A DNA stretch of 64,000 nt from Psychrilyobacter piezotolerans (GCF_003391055.1 NZ_QUAJ01000004.1:62001-126000), one strand, 5' to 3'. Positions 34,232-43,518 are shown, counted from the stretch's first letter. Translations and numbers: made by a program. The notes: generated from the letters alone by a model not told the origin.

Positions 34232-36217
34232 TTGGAAATTTTTGAAAAGGTAAATTATAATAATTATGCACTTTGGATAGGTGACAATATAAATAAAAAA
34301 TTAAATATTCCTACAAAGAACGAGCTGGCCTTAAAAATCTATAAGGAACTCAGTGAGGATATAAAAGAAAAAGTAGAAAACAGGGAAAGATTAACTGAAG
34401 TTTCCCAAATATTTTTAGATAGTGCTACTGGAAATATGATGAATCTGATCTCGCTTCTCAGCCATGAGCTGCAATTAGAGGGGAAACTAAGACCCTATTC
34501 CTATCTTTCTGAAATAGGGGTGATAGATACCATTATTACCCACGATCATTCTGAAATTTTAGAATCTATATGGACAGATGGAGAGGTTCACAATATTTTT
34601 TGTGAGAAAGAACTCACAAAATCCAATGTAAATTTATTTAAACTTTTAGGAGATTATGGACATACAGAACGAATAATATTAACTTCTCAAAATATGAGAA
34701 AAGTCAAAAAATTGAAATTATACGATCATTTTTGGGAAAAATTAAATAAAGAATTGAAAGATAAAAACTTAATTCTATTAGGAGTCAACCTAGACGAAGA
34801 TACTAAAGATATCCTTACCCTGGTATTTTCTAAAACAAATTTGTCCAATACTGCCAGATATTTTGTAACTTCCAACCCTATCTCTATGGAAGATGAATCA
34901 TGGTTAATTTCAAATAAATTTGAATTTATCTACGAAGATGACCTAAATTTTGTAAAAAAAATGGCTTTATATTTTAATAATGAAAATATAGAGACTACTA
35001 AGGCAGAGGCAGAGATCCAAGTAGTTGAAAATACAGAAAAAATTCAAACACCGGAAATGGATAATAAGATTGAAGATAGGGAATTAAAATCTGAAAATTC
35101 AGAAGATAACTTAGAAAAAGTGATGGTTGAAGAGGAAATAAATGAAAATAAAGAGGAAAAACAATTAAAAATATTTGAGAAAGAAGAAGTCTTGGTAACC
35201 GATGAAAAAAAAGACAACCTAAATATTGTTGAAATTGAAGAGATAACAGAGAATAATCTGGAGACTGCAGAAGAAAAAATAGAAAATGAACCAATAGAAG
35301 AGGAATATATTGTTGAAAATCTGGAGATCCCCCTGTATCTAGACGGGAACACACTGAAAGGGGAGATAATCGAAACAGAAGTTAGAAACAGGCAGAAAAG
35401 ATTAGTTGAATTCAGGGAAAGAAGATCCCCAGCTTACAAAGTTGATGATTTTTCTGAGATCAACCATTATAAAGCCTTAGATATAAAGATCCCCTTTGAG
35501 TGTGCCGACCTTCCTCAAATGAAATTAGAGAATAAAGTATTTGCTGGAAAAGCGGATATAAGGTGTAATGACCAGACAATCTATAATGTTGCAGTTAAAT
35601 CTCACATGTCGGGGAAATATCAAGTTGTAGATTTTAAAAATCATGATTTCTATTTAAGACTTCTATTAGACGGTGACAGAGTCATGAGGTTTGCCTATAA
35701 AATTTCTGAAAACACCGTTAATATAAAGGGGAGAAATATATATATATTCTTTAAAAATTTATTTAGTGGGTTTGAACTGAGTTTTAAAAATAAAAAAACT
35801 AGTGGGAATTTCAAGATTATTTCAAATGAAGATGTGGAAAAATTAGATATAATTCTCGATACAATAGATAAATATCTGTCTGTAAAAAAACAAATAAAAA
35901 TTAGGGACATTAATTTAAAAGAACTCCTAAAAAATACCAGGAGTTTACAGGTTCTATTTAGTTATTATAACAATACTCCCAAGATAACCCATGGAAATAT
36001 TACCATTAGGACTGATTTTGCAGGGGATATAGCTGAGGTAGATAAACTTGTATTAAGTTACCCTGTCACTATCAACTTTTTAGGATTTACAAGATCATTT
36101 ATAGAATCAACTGAGATTGAGATTGACAGCTCAAATATCACTCATCTAGGAGATCAATTGGAAGTCCAGGCTTTCAATACTGTTCAAAATACAACATATA
36201 AAGAGATTATAGAGTAA
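34232..36217 (+). CDS. SIR2-like fold protein with acidic linker and novel C-terminal domain
   Basis: The start is TTG at 34232 behind CAGGAGGAAACGA. Residues 1-250 follow the layout of SIR2_2/SIR2-like effectors: a first strand YALWIGDNINKKL where GAG-S is usual, DTIITHDHSEILES where TTN(Y/F)D is usual, and LILLGVNLDEDTKDIL near the end like FVGYS-x-x-D. The NAD-binding residues appear changed, so activity is doubtful. Residues 255-365 are a Glu/Lys-rich linker. The 295-residue C-terminal part is unrecognised (about 371-661, ALDIKIPFECADLPQ onward) and contains two similar-looking beta-rich halves. Stand-alone gene; defence or structural role unknown. Confidence 0.6.
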   Translation: MEIFEKVNYNNYALWIGDNINKKLNIPTKNELALKIYKELSEDIKEKVENRERLTEVSQIFLDSATGNMMNLISLLSHELQLEGKLRPYSYLSEIGVIDTIITHDHSEILESIWTDGEVHNIFCEKELTKSNVNLFKLLGDYGHTERIILTSQNMRKVKKLKLYDHFWEKLNKELKDKNLILLGVNLDEDTKDILTLVFSKTNLSNTARYFVTSNPISMEDESWLISNKFEFIYEDDLNFVKKMALYFNNENIETTKAEAEIQVVENTEKIQTPEMDNKIEDRELKSENSEDNLEKVMVEEEINENKEEKQLKIFEKEEVLVTDEKKDNLNIVEIEEITENNLETAEEKIENEPIEEEYIVENLEIPLYLDGNTLKGEIIETEVRNRQKRLVEFRERRSPAYKVDDFSEINHYKALDIKIPFECADLPQMKLENKVFAGKADIRCNDQTIYNVAVKSHMSGKYQVVDFKNHDFYLRLLLDGDRVMRFAYKISENTVNIKGRNIYIFFKNLFSGFELSFKNKKTSGNFKIISNEDVEKLDIILDTIDKYLSVKKQIKIRDINLKELLKNTRSLQVLFSYYNNTPKITHGNITIRTDFAGDIAEVDKLVLSYPVTINFLGFTRSFIESTEIEIDSSNITHLGDQLEVQAFNTVQNTTYKEIIE

Positions 36218-36220
36218 AAA

Positions 36221-36255
36221 TAGAGGGTAATGGTCAGATGATCATTACCCTCTTA
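36221..36255. terminator. Bidirectional terminator
   Basis: AGAGGGTAATG-GTCAGATGAT-CATTACCCTCT between the convergent SIR2-like and uridine kinase-like genes. Confidence 0.8.
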
Positions 36256-36293
36256 TAGTTTTAATTTTTTATTGTCACAATAGACCAAACTCC

Positions 36294-37754
36294 CTAATAT
36301 TTATAAAAATAACTGCCACCTATGAATTCCTTTAATATGGAATTATCTGGAACCAATTCCTTATCTATCTCCCTGAAGTAACTCAAAAATTTTATGAGTC
36401 TTATGGCTTCCCCGTAGTGCTTACTGGATGAATCGATCTTCTTCAACTCCTTGGTTGCATATCTTTTCAATACACCTAATTCATATATTAAGTTGGAGTT
36501 AAATATGGCATCGGCTTCCTCTTGGTATGGGAAAATGTTTTTCCCCTCCCCTTTTCGTATGGAATCCCACATATCCAAAGTTCCATGAGCAGAAGTTCCA
36601 CGGGATAGAGAATCTCTCACAATTCTCCTTAATTTCCTGACTTCACTGGTTGGGATCCGGTTATGATCATCGATATTTAATGCCGTCAAACAACTGATAT
36701 AGATCTTAAATTTATGTTTTTTCTCAATATGACTGGTCAATTTCTCATTTAAGCCGTGAATGCCCTCAATTAGGAGAAGTCCGTTTTCAGAAAGTTTAGT
36801 TCGGACTCCCTTGTTCTCCCTTTGTCCGGTATGGAAATTATATATGGGAATTTCCACTTCCTCCCCTGCTGTTAATTTAACCAGGTGTTCATTTAATAAA
36901 TTTAAATCCAAACCATCTATAGACTCAAAATCTTTTTCCCCGCTTTCGTCTAAGGGGATATATTTTCTACCTCTATAATAATTATCCAAAGATACTACCA
37001 CTGGTTTTACTCCATTTGCCTTTAACTGGATGGCCAGCCTTTTGGTAAATGTAGTTTTTCCTGATGAGGAAGGTCCGGCTACCGTAACTAATTTAATATC
37101 CTTGCAGCTAGTTATCTCATCTGCTATATAAGCTAATTTTTTTTCATGTAATGCCTCGTTGACTCTGATTAATTCCCCGATATCACCCTCCAGGCTGATT
37201 TTATTTAATGCTCCTACATCTGGAATATCTAATATTTCCCCCCATCTCTCACTCTCACAAAATATCTTTGCTAATTTAGGGTGATCTACAGTTTTAGGAA
37301 GGGTATATTCCCCCTCTCTCAGAGGAGCTTTTAAAATTATTCCATTATCATCCCCATATTTAAGAACATCAAATAAGTTTATATAACCAGTGCTGGAAAA
37401 TAATCCATTGTGAAAAAAATCATAAAATCCATCCATCTCATATAAACTAATATCGTGATCAGGGGAGTACTCCACCAACCTGGCTATATCTTCCCTGTGG
37501 TCAAAACATGACTTTTTAGTAAATTTACAACTCTTCATATCCTGTCTCTTTATGGTAATATCCGAATGAATTATTTTACTCATCATTTCTTTGATCAACT
37601 GGACATCCTCTTCTGTAACACTTCTTTCTCCTATGATTTCTGCTAAAACGCCATTATTTAGTGAAAAAAGTATCTTCACTTTTGAATTTGGAAACAGATC
37701 ATTTACAGCTTTAATAAATATAAATTTTAATGTTGAAAAATATTTTATGTTCAT
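36294..37754 (-). CDS. Uridine kinase-like nucleoside kinase with ThrRS-type N-terminus
   Basis: A 486-residue protein. Residues 1 to about 185 resemble the TGS/second-additional-domain part of threonyl-tRNA synthetase (HDISLYEMDGFYDFFHNGLF). The C-terminal part is a uridine kinase/phosphoribulokinase domain with P-loop GPSSSGKTTFTKRL, DNYYRGRKYIPLDESG and LLIEGIHGLNE. This two-part architecture is known in fusobacteria, clostridia and Thermotoga; the substrate is not established. A lipid-kinase gene lies 22 bp upstream on the same strand. Confidence 0.85.
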   Translation of the reverse strand: MNIKYFSTLKFIFIKAVNDLFPNSKVKILFSLNNGVLAEIIGERSVTEEDVQLIKEMMSKIIHSDITIKRQDMKSCKFTKKSCFDHREDIARLVEYSPDHDISLYEMDGFYDFFHNGLFSSTGYINLFDVLKYGDDNGIILKAPLREGEYTLPKTVDHPKLAKIFCESERWGEILDIPDVGALNKISLEGDIGELIRVNEALHEKKLAYIADEITSCKDIKLVTVAGPSSSGKTTFTKRLAIQLKANGVKPVVVSLDNYYRGRKYIPLDESGEKDFESIDGLDLNLLNEHLVKLTAGEEVEIPIYNFHTGQRENKGVRTKLSENGLLLIEGIHGLNEKLTSHIEKKHKFKIYISCLTALNIDDHNRIPTSEVRKLRRIVRDSLSRGTSAHGTLDMWDSIRKGEGKNIFPYQEEADAIFNSNLIYELGVLKRYATKELKKIDSSSKHYGEAIRLIKFLSYFREIDKELVPDNSILKEFIGGSYFYKY

Positions 37755-37776
37755 AGTTCCCCCCCTCTAGTATAAA

Positions 37777-38730
37777 TTACTTTGTTTTTTTAGGTAAGCT
37801 CGATCTTAAGTTTTCTAAAAATTTATCTATCTGCTTAGGTTCGACCTTCCTATATCCCAGGATATTCAAACTATGCTCTTTGCAGGTTATATGCAGCGGG
37901 AACTCTGGTCCTTTTTCCCCATCTATATCGGTACGGAGTTCTTCAGCACAATCTATCCTGACACTGTTCGTTCTAAAGTAAGATATTCCGTTATCACTGT
38001 CTTCTAGATGATTTCTAATTAAAAAATTAAAAAATGATTTAGCTGTATGCACCAGGTCCGCTTTTATTATTATTACATCCAGCATCCCGTCGTCTAATTC
38101 TGCTTTATATGCAATGTTAATATTCCCGGCTGTTTTCCCGTTGAAAATAAATACTAAAAAAGCATCTCCCACATAGAAATATTCATTCCCCTCTACAAAG
38201 ATCTTTAATTTTTTAAATTTTGGAAGTTCCTTGATTCCATTGATATAGTAAGCCAGTTTTCCCATGGTATTTTTAAGATTTGTAGGAGTATTTTGAGATA
38301 CTTCTGTAAACAATCCAAAACTTAATACATTTATAAAAAATTTTCCATTGACATATCCCAGATCAATTTTTTTTGATTCAGAGGTTATTATCTGTTCACA
38401 CGCTTCCCTTATGGTACTGGGTATACCTATACATTTAGCAAAATCATTGGCTGTCCCGGTTGGTAAGATACCAACTGGCAGGTCTATTTTCATTTTTTTC
38501 ATCATATTTATACTGTCACTGACAGATCCATCTCCACCAGCCAGGAGGAGGTGGTCCCACCCCTCATCATTCAAATCTGTGAAAGCATCTTCTAAGGTCG
38601 CTTCATAGGAGATTCTAAATGGTATCAATTGATAACCATGTTTTTGGTATACCTCTATTATTGTATCTATCTGATTTATTATTTTATTATTCCCCGAAAA
38701 GGGGTTATAGATTAACTTTACTTTTTTCAC
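37777..38730 (-). CDS. Diacylglycerol/lipid kinase, YegS-DagK family
   Basis: The 317-residue protein carries the DAGK catalytic signature: LLAGGDGSVSDSINMM and GILPTGTANDFAKCIG, plus YNPFSG at the N-terminus. It phosphorylates a lipid alcohol such as diacylglycerol with ATP at the membrane face. Family members also act on undecaprenol-like or sphingoid lipids. It is first of a two-gene unit with the uridine kinase-like gene. Confidence 0.9.
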   Translation of the reverse strand: MKKVKLIYNPFSGNNKIINQIDTIIEVYQKHGYQLIPFRISYEATLEDAFTDLNDEGWDHLLLAGGDGSVSDSINMMKKMKIDLPVGILPTGTANDFAKCIGIPSTIREACEQIITSESKKIDLGYVNGKFFINVLSFGLFTEVSQNTPTNLKNTMGKLAYYINGIKELPKFKKLKIFVEGNEYFYVGDAFLVFIFNGKTAGNINIAYKAELDDGMLDVIIIKADLVHTAKSFFNFLIRNHLEDSDNGISYFRTNSVRIDCAEELRTDIDGEKGPEFPLHITCKEHSLNILGYRKVEPKQIDKFLENLRSSLPKKTK

Positions 38731-38874
38731 CTTATCACCTCTACCATTAATGTTTACAAGTTTTCTTTTCTGTAATTCTATTATACTACAAAATATGAAA
38801 AAAAATAATAATAGCTCAACTCTTATTCAGAAAACTCCCATGAAAGAGTGGATGGTGATATAACTTTTTAACTG

Positions 38875-39402
38875 CTATTTCCATTCCTCTAACTTCAGCT
38901 TCCCCTCTGCTTTTTCTTCTATTCTTGCCAGAAGATATATAAGATCGGAAAGTCTGTTTACATATTTTTTTACTTCCTCACTTATTTCTGCTTCATCTGC
39001 CAGGGAGAGGACTCTTCTTTCTGCTCTCCTGGCTACAGCTCTTGCTATATCCAGTTTAGCAGACTGTATCGTCATTCCCGGCACTACAAAACCTTTAAAC
39101 TCAAGTCCCCTTTCCAGTTCATAGACCATGTTTGTTATATGATCCACATGATATTTTTCAATTGGTTTACTAAACTCACCTACAGTAGCCAGACTTCCTC
39201 CCACCCTGAATAAATCATGCTGTATACCTTCTATTATCTCTTTTACTTTCTGTACTTTCACATAATGCTTTGTTTCTCCAAGATGTGAATTCAGTTCATC
39301 TATTGTTCCATAGGCCTCCACCCTGGAATTGTTCTTAGCTATTCTCTCTCCGCTCCAGAGAGATGTTTTCCCTTTATCTCCACCCTTAGTACTTATAGAC
39401 AT
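38875..39402 (-). CDS. Cob(I)alamin adenosyltransferase, PduO type
   Basis: The start at 39402 (MSISTKGGDKGKTSLWSGE) follows AAAGGAGG; an earlier GTG overlaps that site. The 175-residue protein has the PduO/EutT-type N-terminal glycine-rich site, RVEAYGTIDELNSHLG, and RAVARRAERRVLSLA near the end. It transfers adenosyl from ATP to cob(I)alamin for B12-dependent enzymes. No B12 enzyme is in the window. Confidence 0.93.
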   Translation of the reverse strand: MSISTKGGDKGKTSLWSGERIAKNNSRVEAYGTIDELNSHLGETKHYVKVQKVKEIIEGIQHDLFRVGGSLATVGEFSKPIEKYHVDHITNMVYELERGLEFKGFVVPGMTIQSAKLDIARAVARRAERRVLSLADEAEISEEVKKYVNRLSDLIYLLARIEEKAEGKLKLEEWK

Positions 39403-39514
39403 AGGATTCACTCCTCCTTTAGATTATTTTTTCATCTCAATAACTTTATACCACACCTAGATAAAAATCCTGTTCAGTTAATTTCTTACTATAAACTGAA
39501 ATAGGATTTTAAAA

Positions 39515-39541
39515 CAAAAAAGCTGCTTTATAGGCAGCTTA
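39515..39541 (-). terminator. Terminator of the oxidoreductase gene
   Basis: AAGCTGC-TTTATA-GGCAGCTT; on the minus strand followed by TTTTTTG, just after the oxidoreductase stop. Confidence 0.8.
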
Positions 39542-39549
39542 AAAGATAG

Positions 39550-40716
39550 TTATTCATATAATCCATAAAGAACTTCAGGCCCCTCCTTTGATCTTATAAA
39601 ATGGCCGGCCATCATGGAAGTTTTCATATCGCCAATAAGAATAGCTCCTACTATCTTATTGTCCCTTACAAAAAATTTTCTAAATATACCATCTTTATTA
39701 TACTTGTAAAGAACTGCTCCATCCTCATCTATATTACCTCCTGAGAATAGAGATATACCTGTAATTTTAAGACGTAACTCAGGCACAGTAGGGTTATAGT
39801 TTCGAATCTTAATACCGGTCATATTCCCCCCAGCCACTTCTCCCTGTTCCTTAGAAGGTGCCCAGAGTCCATAAAGGGTTCCTTTAAATTCTGCTGCATC
39901 TCCAGCAGCAAAGATTCCCTTTATATTAGTTTCCATATGCTCGTCTACGATAATCCCTCTATTAAAGGCAATACCGGCACTTTCACACAACTCCAGTCTT
40001 GGAATAATCCCTGCTGAAAGAACTATACATCCTGTATCAAAAATAGTTCCATCCTCAAACTCTACTCCCTCTACCCTCTTACTACCTACAATTCTTTTAA
40101 TGGTTTTCCCCAATATGAATTTTATCCCCTTCTCCTCCAAGGTCCTCTGTAATATCTCAGCTCCTTCCCTGCCCAATTGTCTATGGAGCAGCCTATCTGC
40201 AGATTCCACTACGGTTACATCCTTTCCCAGCTGTACCAGAGAGTTGGCAGCTTCCAGCCCTAAGACCCCCCCTCCTAATACTACAACACGATCACATATC
40301 TCTATATGATGTATTATCTCATCCGAATCACTGGCTCCACGAAATTTGAGGATCCCTTCCTTATCCATCCCCTCTATATCCGGATAACGAGGTCTGGCAC
40401 CTGTAGCTAAGAGGAGTCTGTCATAGCTCATCATACTCCCATCAGAAAATTCTACTTTTTTATTTTTACTATCTATCCTGACAGCCTCCTTATTTAAAGT
40501 CACCTTTATTTTTTTGTCATCATAATATGCATCTCCATAGGCTATCAATTTTTCTATAGGAGTTTTTTTTGCAAGATACTCAATAAGCCTTATCCTGTAA
40601 TAAAATGGCATAGGTGACTTAGTCACAACGGAGATTTCCCCTGTTTCATCATGTTCTCTGGCAGAAATTGCAGCAGAAATCCCTGCAATTCCATTTCCTA
40701 ATATAAGATATTTCAT
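39550..40716 (-). CDS. NAD(P)/FAD oxidoreductase, rubredoxin-reductase-like
   Basis: The start at 40716 (MKYLILGNGIAGISAA) has AAGGGGGC upstream. The 388-residue protein has two dinucleotide folds: FAD site GNGIAGISAA and NAD site VVLGGGVLGLEAANSL, with LLATGARPRYP and GIFAAGDAAEF typical of NADH-rubredoxin/nitrite-reductase-type reductases. It probably passes electrons from NADH to a small iron protein as part of oxygen or peroxide defence in anaerobes. The electron acceptor is not encoded nearby. Confidence 0.85.
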   Translation of the reverse strand: MKYLILGNGIAGISAAISAREHDETGEISVVTKSPMPFYYRIRLIEYLAKKTPIEKLIAYGDAYYDDKKIKVTLNKEAVRIDSKNKKVEFSDGSMMSYDRLLLATGARPRYPDIEGMDKEGILKFRGASDSDEIIHHIEICDRVVVLGGGVLGLEAANSLVQLGKDVTVVESADRLLHRQLGREGAEILQRTLEEKGIKFILGKTIKRIVGSKRVEGVEFEDGTIFDTGCIVLSAGIIPRLELCESAGIAFNRGIIVDEHMETNIKGIFAAGDAAEFKGTLYGLWAPSKEQGEVAGGNMTGIKIRNYNPTVPELRLKITGISLFSGGNIDEDGAVLYKYNKDGIFRKFFVRDNKIVGAILIGDMKTSMMAGHFIRSKEGPEVLYGLYE

Positions 40717-40884
40717 AAATGCCCCCTTAAATTTCATTTAATTATAAAATACAAGTTTTATGAAAAATTTCCTTTTATAACTTTTTTTTTAGTTTGAAAT
40801 ATAAATCTCAATATTCCTGTAGATTAGCCAAATTAGCATATGGAAATAGAACGCGGATTTTTGTTTTCACATCTGTGTAATTAC

Positions 40885-40948
40885 AGTAAGAATTTAATAC
40901 TCGTATATCCTAGTTTCGATTGGTGGTAAAAAAAGCTAGATTTTAGTC
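40885..40948. repeat. Dispersed intergenic repeat, copy near the oxidoreductase
   Basis: Contains TTTAATACTCGTATATCC and, 45 bases on, TAGATTTTAGTCTGTAC. The same two blocks occur in the same order near 15128-15164. The core ATAC-TC-GTAT is itself an inverted repeat, so it might be an operator. Confidence 0.55.
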
Positions 40949-40957
40949 TGTACAAAA

Positions 40958-40979
40958 AAGAGAGTCTTTTGGACTCTCT
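40958..40979 (-). terminator. Terminator of the thyA-folA unit
   Basis: AGAGAGTC-TTTT-GGACTCTCT with A-run to the left; on the minus strand it is a stem followed by T's, after the folA stop. Confidence 0.8.
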
Positions 40980-41011
40980 AGTTAAAAATATATTTTGTAC
41001 AAATCAAGTTT

Positions 41012-41593
41012 CTAGATATTTCCTTTGAAATATCTGACTACTTTATAGTTTACCAAATTATTGTTGTCCAATCTGTCCTTTCCCTGACCGATTTTAACAA
41101 CTTCAAAACTGCACTTTTCTTTTAGACTACCGTGACCCATCAACTTTACAGGGTTTTTAATATCCGGAATTCTTTCCACTTCGGTAGCATAGATGTTAGA
41201 AACCAGGTCAAACAGGTTCTTATCCTCTAAAAAGTAGGAATAAAGCATAGCTCCTCCAATCACCGAGATATCATTGACCTTGCTTTCTTCTTTAATATAC
41301 CCCTCTAAGTTTTCTAAATTTATAAATGTTAAATTTTCAATATATTTTTCCCCTAAAATTTCTTTGGCATCTTCAATTGTTTTTATCTTATTTGAAACTA
41401 TCACATGTTTCCTTTTAGGCAGTCCCCCAGTAGGTAAAGATTCAAAAGTTTTTCTTCCCATTATCATAGTAGTTCCAATGGTCATCTCCTTAAAAAATTG
41501 AAGATCCTCCCTTATATTAAATACCAGATCATTTGTGTCTCTATTTCCCACTATGTTCTCCCTGTAGGAGATAGAATATATCATATTAACCAT
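41012..41593 (-). CDS. folA: Dihydrofolate reductase
   Basis: A 193-residue DHFR: IYSISYRENIVGN for the first strand and loop, NIREDLQFFKEMT for the substrate-binding helix with its acidic residue, and TMIMGRKTFESLP for the NADPH-binding block. It reduces dihydrofolate to tetrahydrofolate. It lies 11 bp after thymidylate synthase, the enzyme that makes dihydrofolate, so the two form a classic operon. Slightly longer than E. coli FolA (159). Confidence 0.9.
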   Translation of the reverse strand: MVNMIYSISYRENIVGNRDTNDLVFNIREDLQFFKEMTIGTTMIMGRKTFESLPTGGLPKRKHVIVSNKIKTIEDAKEILGEKYIENLTFINLENLEGYIKEESKVNDISVIGGAMLYSYFLEDKNLFDLVSNIYATEVERIPDIKNPVKLMGHGSLKEKCSFEVVKIGQGKDRLDNNNLVNYKVVRYFKGNI

Positions 41594-41604
41594 AAATTTT
41601 CCTC

Positions 41605-42459
41605 CTATATAGCTATCTCAATCTTATTTGACTTGGACTTAGGTTCATATCCTGCTAATTCAAAATCATCGATGGTAAAATCAAAGAAGTTCTCTACCTT
41701 ATTTTTAATGATTAATTTTGGTAATTCTGATTCTGTATCAAATTCTTCTCCAATGGCAATCATTTCCTTTACATAATCTATATGTCTGTCATAGATATGA
41801 TGATTTACAGTGAGATGAACAAACTCCCCTGCTTCTAACCCTGCAATATGAGCCATCATATATACCAGAGTAGCATACTGGATCTCATTGTATCCACCAG
41901 GCCCCGAAGCCGCTAAGAAGTCTCCTGAACGCTGATCCAGGACTGCATTAAGTTTCCCCCCTATCACAGAAAAAGTAATGGTATGAGCACAGGGAACCAG
42001 TCCCATATCTTTCATATCTTCATTGTTCCAGATAGTTACTACCATCCTTCTGTCACCAGGTTTATTCTTCAATAGATAGATGACTCTCTCTACCTGGGTC
42101 ATATTTCCTTCAGGAAAATCTATCTTTTTTCCCAGCTGATATCCATAGGCTTTCCCGATACTTCCGTTTTCGTCAGCCCAAGAATCCCATATCTTTAATG
42201 GCAGATCCTTGATGTTATTGGAATTTTTCACCCATATCCATATCAATTCCTGGATAGCACCCTTCCAATATTGACGTCTTAAGGTAGTTATCGGCAGCCC
42301 CTTAGACAGATCGTACCTTGTTATTGATGCAAATTTTGCCACTGTATTTGCAGTAGTCCCGTCTGCCCATACAGGTCTTACTCCGTCTAATCCGTCATTT
42401 GTAGCTCCTGCTAATATATCCTTTGCTTCCTGTATAAATAATTTATCTGAATAATTCAT
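41605..42459 (-). CDS. thyA: Thymidylate synthase
   Basis: A 284-residue, diverged ThyA. The catalytic Cys is in GLVPCAHTITF, with one extra residue where PPCH is usual. LDQRSGDFL holds the Arg and Asp, and YNEIQYAT keeps the Asn that favours dUMP over dCMP. HLTVNHHIYDRHID matches the C-terminal substrate loop. It methylates dUMP to dTMP using methylene-tetrahydrofolate. First gene of the pair with folA. The deviations make dCMP hydroxymethylase a less likely alternative. Confidence 0.88.
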   Translation of the reverse strand: MNYSDKLFIQEAKDILAGATNDGLDGVRPVWADGTTANTVAKFASITRYDLSKGLPITTLRRQYWKGAIQELIWIWVKNSNNIKDLPLKIWDSWADENGSIGKAYGYQLGKKIDFPEGNMTQVERVIYLLKNKPGDRRMVVTIWNNEDMKDMGLVPCAHTITFSVIGGKLNAVLDQRSGDFLAASGPGGYNEIQYATLVYMMAHIAGLEAGEFVHLTVNHHIYDRHIDYVKEMIAIGEEFDTESELPKLIIKNKVENFFDFTIDDFELAGYEPKSKSNKIEIAI

Positions 42460-42861
42460 CCTAACCTCCTAAAATTTCAACATATATTCTATCATAAATT
42501 TAACACAAGTAAAAGAAACTTACTTTCTAATACCATTTTTATAAATTTATGCCACTCCTCTAACCTTTTTGCCACTAATCTACACTAAAGATATACAACG
42601 CAGAGACACAGTGGTCACAGAGCTGCACGGAGGATGAAAAAAGATACACAGAGACCTCTCTTTTCTCTGTGAAACTCTAATTAAACATTCAAAATTTCTT
42701 CTAGTTATAAGGAATTTATATATTTAATTTTCTTTATTAAGTATGAACAAAATTAATACTCGTATATTCTTCGTATAATCCCTCAGTGGATCTCTGTGTT
42801 CCAAAAGATTTATTTTTTCTGTTCAATTTTTTTTGCTATCTCGTGTTCAGTCTACAGGTTT
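42460..42861. other. Intergenic stretch with repeat fragments
   Basis: No gene is supported. It holds TTTTTGCCACTAATCTACAC (about 42566-42585), CGCAGAGACACAGTGGTCAC (about 42599-42618), GATACACAGAGACC (about 42642-42655), AAAATTAATACTCGTATATT (about 42749-42768) and GATCTCTGTGTTCC (about 42789). CACAGAGA-type tracts of this kind occur as scattered intergenic text in several bacterial genomes. Confidence 0.5.
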
Positions 42862-43518
42862 TTACTTTTCACAGATAAAATACCCGACCTTATAGGTTAA
42901 TTCCCTGGCTGAATAATTCCTTATCTTCTCCATATTTGTCTGTCCTATTCCTGTTACCCCTGTATTCTTAAGGTGTTTCAATCCCTCCATGGGAGTATCA
43001 AAGGCTAGCTTAAACTCCTCCTCATATCCGCTGATATTTTTAAAATAAGGACTTAGGAGGATTTTCAACTCTTTCATATCCAGATATTCCAAGGAGATCC
43101 CGAAATGATCTGAAATTTCCATCAAATTCCCCTTTATATAGATGGAAAATACCAAAGTATCTGAAGCGTTGGATATTTTTTCAAATAATTTATCTTTATC
43201 TTCTATCCACTGGAATACCGAGCTGGATATAATTAAATCAGCTTTTCCTATTTCTAACTTTTCAATATCTCCTCCTATAAACTCCACAGAAGGCAGATCT
43301 TTTATATATTCCTTACTCTCAAAATATTTATCATTGACTATTAAATCCTTATACTCTATATTTTTTATTATATTTTTGGTCAGAACACCTGTCCCGGCAC
43401 CAATCTCAAAAATAGTCCTGTATTTTTTTTTAGGAACCAGATTTATTAATTTTTTCGCTACAATTTTTTGAATATGAGCATTTTCCTCATATCTATCAAA
43501 TTTTTTATCAAAATTCAT
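42862..43518 (-). CDS. bioC: Malonyl-ACP O-methyltransferase
   Basis: A 218-residue SAM methyltransferase with motif I IFEIGAGTGVLT, the acidic strand FIGGDIEKLEIGKADLI, and SSSVFQWIEDKDKLF typical of BioC. It methylates malonyl-ACP so that fatty-acid enzymes can build the pimeloyl chain of biotin. It is last in the bioA-F-G-C unit and overlaps bioG by 11 bp. Confidence 0.9.
   Translation of the reverse strand: MNFDKKFDRYEENAHIQKIVAKKLINLVPKKKYRTIFEIGAGTGVLTKNIIKNIEYKDLIVNDKYFESKEYIKDLPSVEFIGGDIEKLEIGKADLIISSSVFQWIEDKDKLFEKISNASDTLVFSIYIKGNLMEISDHFGISLEYLDMKELKILLSPYFKNISGYEEEFKLAFDTPMEGLKHLKNTGVTGIGQTNMEKIRNYSARELTYKVGYFICEK

Noticed and set aside
35044-35352. Minus-strand open frames of 100-118 codons
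   Set aside because: They are antisense to the Glu/Lys-rich linker of the SIR2-like gene; GAA/AAA-rich codons give serine- and phenylalanine-rich shadows.
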